Made by a program: the position numbers and the translations under genes. From assembly GCF_029784155.1 (NCBI RefSeq), contig NC_073693.1, forward strand, positions 117,279,003 to 117,343,002: DNA of 64,000 nt, written 5' to 3'. Of the stretch, positions 57,198-64,000 are shown piece by piece (position 1 is the stretch's first letter; the number at the start of each line of letters is the position of its first letter). The notes below the pieces were generated by a model. That model saw nothing but the letters and a program-made list of their open reading frames with translations. It made no database searches and was not told the DNA's origin. The stretch comes from Uranotaenia lowii. Lineage: Eukaryota > Arthropoda > Insecta > Diptera > Culicidae.

Positions 57198-57660
57198 ATT
57201 ATGTATGTTGTATGTTGGTAATCCACCATGGGTGCACGGATTCACCGCAGTTTCTGCCAAAGTATGGGTTCACATGCATTCCTTAGATTATTAGGTTCGA
57301 CAAATCTCCAATGCAACGCGTACACCATACCCGGACCCCATGGCTTCGTATGAACTGTTATGTGGTGAATGTATTGCGTGTGTTGATGTGGGTATATTTT
57401 GGAAGAACGAATCAATCAGGTGGGCTAGTTTACTTACAGGTATTCCGGCATCCGTGTATATTACCTGGCCAGCTGGCAACTGATTGAACATTCCAATTAT
57501 ATAGTCAGTTATATAATGAAACACATCTTACCTGTCGGCCCCGCTTATGGGATTCGAACCCAAAAGTTTTTCTTGTCGTTACCGGGAATCGAACCCAGTA
57601 CGCCTGGCGTACTAATACCAGACTCGCGCCAGCCTATCCACTAGACCACATCGGCGCTCT
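57198..57660 (-). mobile_element. tRNA-derived SINE with two B boxes
   Basis: Read on the minus strand from 57,660, the head has an A box (TGTGGTCTAGTGGATAGG) and a B box (GGGTTCGATTCCC, 57,596-57,584). About 22 bases later comes a second B-box-like GGGTTCGAATCCC (57,561-57,549). The body of about 340 bases is non-coding and ends near a short ATACAACATACAT-type repeat. A 77-codon minus-strand frame inside the body is incidental. Head, body and simple-sequence tail are the layout of a SINE; no second copy is in the window. Confidence 0.8.
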
Positions 57661-57874
57661 GCTAATTGCAGATTATTTTGGGTGCATCATTATCAATTCG
57701 ATAGCTGGCAAATCCGTTGATTATTAATAAAATGTAATTTTGATCGAAATCTCAATAAAATCATTCAAAAAGTCATAACTTTTTTTATCTTGTGTTGGCT
57801 CCGTCAATTTAGATTCAGCGCAAAGTAATTCCTTCTGATTTACCTTTCTTGCTCTGACATAAGGAGACTAGAAT

Positions 57875-58303
57875 CAGGGATGCCAGGTGTTGAGGATAAA
57901 AAATCTGGGCAATTTGGAAAACAAAGTCTGTGTATGTCTGTGCATAAGGAAGATCACAAATTTGCTACAAAACAAAAATTTAAGCGATGCGTGTGAGCAG
58001 GGGTCTGGTAATTTCAGAGTTGAAAACTATATAAAAAATCACTGTTTCTTATCAAGTACTATACCTTTCTTATTAAAAAAATAGGTTAATGAATGATTGG
58101 TGACATACCAGTGCATCCAAGCTAGATTTTTAGGTATAATCTGGCATTTACGGATCAAATCAGGAAAATTAATTTGATTTCATCACTCAATTTTGAATGT
58201 CTGTAAAATCTGAGCACTCTGAGCAAAAATCTGGGCAAAATCTGTATCTAACCAATATCTGGACGAAGGGTCAAAAGTCTGTGTCTGGCAACCCACACTA
58301 CCT
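57875..58303. mobile_element. Possible hAT-like remnant
   Basis: CAGGGATGCCAGGTG at the left and GTCTGGCAACCC at the right are imperfect inverted ends (GGG.TGCCAG shared), and TCTGGGCAA motifs repeat near both ends. No target duplication is evident and the right terminal bases do not match CTG, so this stays tentative. Confidence 0.45.
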
Positions 58304-60805
58304 ATTCTAGTCCTTCTACTCTAGCGCAGAAATGAACTCATGTTTTCGTCAAATTTGTTTAACGAAAAGGCTTTTTTGCAAGCGTATAGGTACGCCATGT
58401 TTAATTTTTCTTTTATTTTACGAAAATCGTTCAACGAAAAAGAAGTATCTTATTCGCAAAACGTTGATTGCTTGAGCATTTAAGCAAACGAAAACGTGCA
58501 ACTTAGTTCGTCTTTTGAGTCAGTATAACAACGTCAGTGTAGTATCAGTTCTGGTAAGCAGTAATTCGAGTGTAGCTGGATTCCCAGTAAATTAAAATCT
58601 GTTCAGGTTAGTAACATAAAATCTTTTTCAGAGCGATTATTCAAATGAATTATTTTTTAAATAAAGGTGAAACAACGACGCATGACACGGCCCGTTATTG
58701 AAGAACTTTCTCGATTTAGATCAAAATTATTATTATCTAGAACGACAACTCGCTAGACAAGGCTCCCTCAGAAATGGTCACATGGTGGAAAAAGCTGCTG
58801 ATTAAGACGGAAGTCATGCGAAAGAGGTCAATTGAAAGATGGACTTGGGAGCCCAAGTGGACCTCACTGGATAATGGGAGAAGATAACATTGGTTAGCTG
58901 TTAGCTGCAACAGAAAACAGTGTCAAGTGGATTTGAAAATCGAGCTATCACCCTAACGAGATTCCCTTTTCCAGTCAAATTTCGAAATACAAATTAAGAA
59001 GAATCACTTTTGGAAAGGGCTCGCCATTTTTTTCCTGTTAAGGTTTGAGAAGTTGACACAAGTCACTTGATTGGATCAATAGAGATAAACGAGCGTTCGG
59101 AAAAAAAACTTAATTTTCAAGCAATATGCAATACGTTGGCTGTACTACTGCGGATACATCGGAAAGTCTTTTTGATCAATAGCAACAAGGAGACTATCAA
59201 ATGGAATTTGCCCGCCTGAATCAGTGTCAGCTATTATACTCAACTACACTTGGTTTCACTTAACAAATCCCAGTGGAATTGCAAAGGGATTTGATCTATG
59301 CATTGCCAAGGACAATCCGGTAGCTGTGATAGTAACTGAAGTTACATATATCACACAGTAACTATTTTTCAATTTTTAACCATCAAGTTTGACAAAGTTT
59401 CAAGTGAAGCCGAGTAACATACACTTTTTAAAGTTTTAAATCGGACGATAAGTAGAACTGTACTAGACAATGTTCTATATGTGATAAATATTTCATCTAA
59501 ACATAAAAGCTATGGTGATTTTAGAAAATCTTGGAATTCTCTAAATTGTTAGCAGTATCTTACTATTTTCTGAAACTTAAAACATGTTCCGTAAAGAATA
59601 AAAACAAAAGTCTTTGAATCCTGTTCAGCTTTTCACATTAATTAAATACACTTTATTTTTATTTATTGTAGGTATATTATATCGCTTTACGAATTCTAAA
59701 CTTTGAAAAAATGCCTCGAATTATTATCTCAAATTAAAATTCTCGAATTGAAATTTAGCTATCTCGAATTAGAAAGCCTCGAATTATTATCCCGAATTAA
59801 AATTCATAAAATAAATAAGCTAAAGACGAAGTGTAGATCGCTGAGATGCTAATTTTTCTCTGATAAGTAAAATGTGTTGCCTAGCTATGCCTTTTAAAAA
59901 CATCAAATTTTTACTAATTCCAGAGCTCGAAAGCTTTATAGCCAGTACCAAGGCAACGAGACAGGTGATTTCCGATGGGGACAAAACTTATGGAAAGCCC
60001 TATTTCAAACTCATTCCAGTGGTTTGATCTTATAACATTTTTGATCGTAGCAAGGTCCTTCGCAGATTTGAGTATATATTTGCTTTCGTTTTCGGTACTC
60101 TTCTCTTGCATGTTAATTTCGCAACCTGCGATCTTAACTAACCGATTTTAAGTTCAATCTCATTAGGGTTTTGCTGAGTTTTTGTCAGATTTTGCCTGCA
60201 GATATTCCAGCAAAAACGTATTTTAGTGGCACAAAAATAATCAAGTTTTGTTAATTTCAAAACAGCTAAATTTGCCAAGTTGCACTCATTTTCTTTCAAA
60301 AGAGAAGCATTGGAAAGAAGGAGGATGCAGCCGTCTAAAGTACAGGTGTTTAGGCACCGGAACACTTTTCGGACAACTTTTAGAAAACTCGCGAATTTAA
60401 ACTTCAACTTAAAACGACAAGTTTATTTCGGTTTGATTGGGGGGTTTTATTGTTACGATGTGAAGTACACGGCGGATTGGTTTGGACTGTGCCTCAAACT
60501 GTGTTGTATAAAAAGTGGCGAAAATAGAGAAAATGAATATAACACAAATTCCCTATCAACACATTCACAAGTTCGTGTAAGTATAATATGACTCGAGTAA
60601 ACAGCATAAATTTAACTTTGTGTGCATTTTCTCCCTGTTCTGAACAGAGCTTATTTCTCCCGAAAGCTGCTTTAGATCGCTTTCGGGTAGGTCTAAATTC
60701 CCGTCGGGAAGTGTCAGCTCGTTCCCTTACTACCACTATTGGGCGCACGGTGAGTTTACACTCAAACATGCCGCCCGCCTTGAAATATTATTTCAACTAT
60801 AACAG
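58304..60805. other. Non-coding DNA, with a possible decayed coding stretch
   Basis: Mixed composition. From about 59,124 to 59,330 one plus-strand frame (MQYVGCTTADTSESLFDQ, then QQGDYQMEFARLNQ) reads like protein between stop codons, and 58,735-58,800 reads RQLARQGSLRNGHMVEKAAD. I cannot assign a family, so a processed pseudogene is only a suspicion. The frames at 60280-60591, 60138-60407 and 60588-61118 show no domain, and the last runs into the following DNA element. Confidence 0.35.
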
Positions 60806-61661
60806 TAGGGGAACATGCGCTATTATGCGCCACCTAAGGGAATCGCTGATTTTCTATGCATTCCACGTACAAATTGTGCTAAAAATAGGTGAAATCGTTG
60901 AAGAAAAGTGTTTTCTACAAATGCCAATGATTTTTTATTACTCAAATTGCTATAGTTGCTTCAAAAACATGATTTTCAAAAACCACATTCAAAGCCACAG
61001 AACAAAACTGTGTTGCAAATACGCGCCGCTGTGTATTCAATACGCGCCTAGCAGCCGAACACACCCGAAAGCAGCCGAAGACCAAAAACACACCAATACT
61101 TACAGACACTTTGACTGAAAAGAAAATCAAAATGGACTAATCAAAATTTAAAAAAAAATTAAAGTAGATTTTTTGGGCTGAATTAACGCTCAAAACATGG
61201 TTTTCGACTTTTTGTTCATTTTCAATGAAAATTGGCCTTTTTGAAAAATTAATGCTATTTTCAGCCTACTATGATTGGCGCGTTATACCGAGCGCATGGG
61301 CCGTGATAGAACATACCCATGAATAGCATACCTTAGCGAGTTTAGTGTGGTTTTTTAGCATAAAATCATAGTTTAGATTCTCCTCTATCGATGTGTCAGA
61401 AAATATTGTCTTATTCGTTTTTCTCCGCTTGGTGACACCTTATTGAAAGTGTTTTAAAATTTAGATAGAGATGAAGAAAAACCTAAATTGTGAAATTATC
61501 ACGACACATGGGCATTTTAAGGAAAAAATCATACTTGCCATGACCAATTACAGCGTTTAAAACAAATTGGTAATATTTTGCAGGCTTAAAATGTTTCAGA
61601 TTCTTCAAAACAAGAGTGGCGCGTATTAGCCACATGGGGCGTTATATGAACTTTTCCCCTA
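60806..61661. mobile_element. Inverted-repeat DNA element (family C, TAGGGGAACATGCGC end)
   Basis: The left end TAGGGGAACATGCGCTATTA and the right end GGCGTTATATGAACTTTTCC followed by CCTA are imperfect inverted repeats; the outer eight bases TAGGGGAA are exact. Inside are more (A/G)GCGC and GCGCGTTATA-type motifs. There is no transposase frame in the 856 bp. The ends tie it to families A and B but the interior does not match theirs. Confidence 0.75.
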
Positions 61662-64000
61662 ATCAGTTTTGTTGTGATCACAATTTTCTCGAAAAACCTA
61701 TCTTCTGCTGGGCTTAATGCTTGCTAAAGTCTGTTGCTGTGTAGTGTGGTGTGGGTAGTGTGACTTGTTGCTGATGAAACACTGGATTGAAATCACTGGA
61801 GCTGGGAGATGCTCTCAAACCTTTCGGAAGGAACCTGGCTGCTGGCGGATTACGTTTTGTTCCACTGGAGTTGCTAAGGTTCGTATAATATAGATTACCG
61901 ATGAAATTTCAACTGCGTAGCTTATGTTTCTCGACAGCGTCAGTGATGTTTTTTTTTGCTTTGTAGATTTCCGCACAGGTTGGACCACCGGACCTAGGGG
62001 ACGTAGTGCAATCGATTCAACTGGATTGCCTGTTAGAAAGGACCTGATGAAGCGTTTTTCTGAGAGTGCAGCGCGGGCCCCGCATAGCTGGAACATTCCT
62101 TCAGAGCCGCAATTCCTGTTGTTGATCGGAGAATTTCGTTGAGGCAATTGCGTGTTTCAGAAGCATGATGGACGTGGTGCAAAGGATCCGATTTTCTAAA
62201 TCTGCCAGTGTTGTTGAGAGTTTCTGGAAATTGCTGGATGGATGCCCAATGCGAATGGATTTGCAAGGTGAGTACAACAAACATTGTGTTTGTTCGACGA
62301 GCCTAACATGCAATCTTCGGTAACATTTTAGATTATGCTGCAGACTTGGCCCGCTGCAGTGCGTGTTACAGGCGATGATAACAGGACTTACAGCTGGGTT
62401 GTAACTCCCAATCTGTAATTTTGGCTGGCGTGTGACTGAACGATAAACGATGCTGCTCCAGCTCAACTTATAAGTACACGTTTGGCTCAGGCGATGTATT
62501 CGGTAATGCTGACCACAAGTTAGACTGGCTGCCTGACCCATATGGTGATCGAAGAATGGAGGAATCTATGGTGTAGGTTTCTTTGCGGCGAAGTAGATAC
62601 CTCCAATTCGGCCCAGCGATGTGCAGCTGTTGGTGGGTCACCAGCTGGTGTGGGTAGATGCTCGATTAGCACCGATGGAAGCCAACCTGAATATAAAAGG
62701 GAAGGTGCTTAGCATTTGATAAGAGCTAAATAGACATGGGACTTCCCTAATGCGGAAGCCACGACCTCCGCCCACGCTCCTACGAACGTCTGATGACCCT
62801 TGTTCATTGATGACATCCTCTTAAACCTTTTGGGATCTTCTTCAGACAATGCGAAATTTCTTATGGGAGTTCGTTAAATCCTACGTTGCTCAGGATAGCT
62901 CTTAAAGCAAAACGATTTTTTTGTGGGGACCTCTTGACAACCTAAGGCCGTTCCGTTTACGTATGGTAATGGGGTATGGGGGAAGATTCGTACTACTGAC
63001 AATAGTTATTCAGACAGTTTAATGTCTAAGATGCAAGGACTCTTCAATGATAGGATTGTAAAACTGATAGGGTACTTAAACACATTTTTTTTTTCTCAAA
63101 CGACTGTTGTTCAAGCGCAAGTAAAATTTCGAACAATTCAAGAGGGTTTCTCCGGCAGAATGTGAACTTCAAAATTTTGATAGGGTATTTCAAGCAATTT
63201 AGTTAGGTACTTCAAACGATAGGGTTTTGTGCATGAAATTTTTCCTTCGATCGGTGGGGTTCTTCAGAAAGCTTCATTCTTAAAACGATAGGGTAATAAT
63301 TTTTCAATCGACATGAACCTTAATACAATGCGATTATTATGAAGATAAAATTGTTCTTCAAAAGGTCAGATTGTTTCAATGATTTAATTAGGGTTCTGAC
63401 GAGGACGTTTAATAGATATGCTAGGGTTCTTCAAGCGATATGGTTATTTTGAACAATACTGTGAAACTTCAAGCGATATGGGTAAAATACGGACTTGACT
63501 TAAACCTTCGTTCCCTAGGAGCATTCATGCTCTCATGCACGACTGCTTGATTAATCTTCAAAATAGTTTGGAGTTCAATTCGATTTTGTTCGCTTACTTA
63601 AAACTGGTTTGACTTAAGGGGACATCGGTCATATTTGAAGGGAAGTGTTCGAAACCGAACTAGCATTCTGTTCAATCAAAATATCATAACGTTGTCATTC
63701 TTCAAAATCTGTTTCCATGAATTCTCACAATGAATTCCTTTATTCTGACAAGGGATATCTGACGCAATCCGACTCATTCTTGGGTAGGGTACTGACATAA
63801 CATTCTGCTTTATTTCTGACTGTGGATTCTTAAATGGAATTCGTGCTCGTAACGCGGTATGTTTCCAGCTCCTACAACCATGTGAGCTGCTTCTGCAGTT
63901 TCTTGAGGAATAATTCAAAGCTTGGGATACGTTTTGAGGAAATTCGACGACTCTACCTGACACAATCCAACCAAAAGCTGAGTTCTGAAGCGTGGGACCA
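61662..64000. other. Unassigned DNA with a degenerate short repeat at 63.0-63.5 kb
   Basis: From 61,700 to 62,830 the sequence is less AT-rich and has overlapping frames on both strands (61815-62147, 62101-62541 minus) without recognisable domains. From 62,830 onward it is mixed. The 95-codon minus-strand frame at 63676-63963 is unrecognised. No RNA gene is seen. Confidence 0.45.
63030..63490 (+). repeat. Degenerate repeat of TTCAAGCGATAGGGT-like units
   Basis: Variants of CTTCAAGCGATAGGGTT recur at irregular spacings of about 30-70 bases: CAATGATAGGATTG, AACTGATAGGGTAC, TTTTGATAGGGTATTTCAAG, TTCAAACGATAGGGTT, AAAACGATAGGGTAA, TTCAAGCGATATGG and TTCAAGCGATATGGGT. It looks like an eroded minisatellite. 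Confidence 0.65.

Noticed and set aside
57291..57524. 77-codon minus-strand frame that reads plausibly
   Set aside because: It lies wholly inside the body of the tRNA-derived SINE, which is non-coding.
60588..61118. 176-codon plus-strand frame
   Set aside because: It crosses the left boundary of the family C DNA element at 60,806 and has no domain, so it is not a single gene.

Overview
This window looks like non-coding or intronic DNA from an insect, most likely a dipteran and quite possibly a mosquito. It is AT-rich, has no operons or bacterial-style gene packing, and every protein homology I recognise belongs to a retrotransposon. The mix seen is insect-like: RNase H-bearing I/LOA-type and R1-type LINEs, CR1/L2/Jockey-like LINEs, a Ty3/Gypsy remnant, tRNA-derived short elements and many small inverted-repeat DNA elements. 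The mosquito assignment is an inference from this mix and not a proven identification. I recognise no intact host gene.

Layout. 1-3.4 kb is unassigned non-coding DNA. 3.4-5.4 kb holds the 3' half of a Ty3/Gypsy element (RNase H, integrase, polypurine tract, LTR). 9.0-9.5 kb is a dispersed repeat with an internal 179-bp duplication, followed by two inverted-repeat elements with TAGGGGA ends (9.6-10.5 and 12.9-13.8 kb). 14.8-18.6 kb is a tRNA-like repeat split by a 3.4-kb minus-strand LINE. 19.9-20.6 kb is a small inverted-repeat element inside an old AT-rich repeat that recurs at 44.6-45.9 kb. 24.5-25.3 kb is an inverted copy of the 12.9-kb element. 27.4-32.5 kb is a second minus-strand LINE with a broken ORF2, a long GC-rich spacer and an intact ORF1. 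33.3-33.9 kb repeats the tRNA-like repeat, this time split by an RT fragment. 34.8-36.6 kb is CpG-rich, microsatellite-bearing, and the best candidate for host exon or regulatory sequence. 37.1-37.9 kb is a foldback element. 39.8-41.9 kb is the 9-kb repeat with a 1.8-kb LINE inserted and a 12-bp target duplication. 42.5-47.1 kb holds four small DNA elements and a Tc1-like end. 47.7-50.5 kb is a long foldback whose loop carries an R1-type LINE. 50.8-53.1 kb is a second copy of the 9.6-kb element with an internally deleted LINE inside it. 55-61.7 kb carries foldbacks, a SINE with duplicated B boxes and a third TAGGGGA-end element.

The main logic of the window is nesting. At least five older repeats are each interrupted by a younger insertion, and two of these insertions show clear target-site duplications. 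That gives a relative chronology of transposition. All LINE ORF2s and the Gypsy pol carry stops, frameshifts or truncations; the only uninterrupted retroelement frame that looks complete is ORF1 at 31.7-32.5 kb. I found no CRISPR array, true tRNA or rRNA gene, or defence island. The most unusual structures are the foldbacks, especially one at 56.2-56.4 kb whose core contains a perfect tRNA T-arm.
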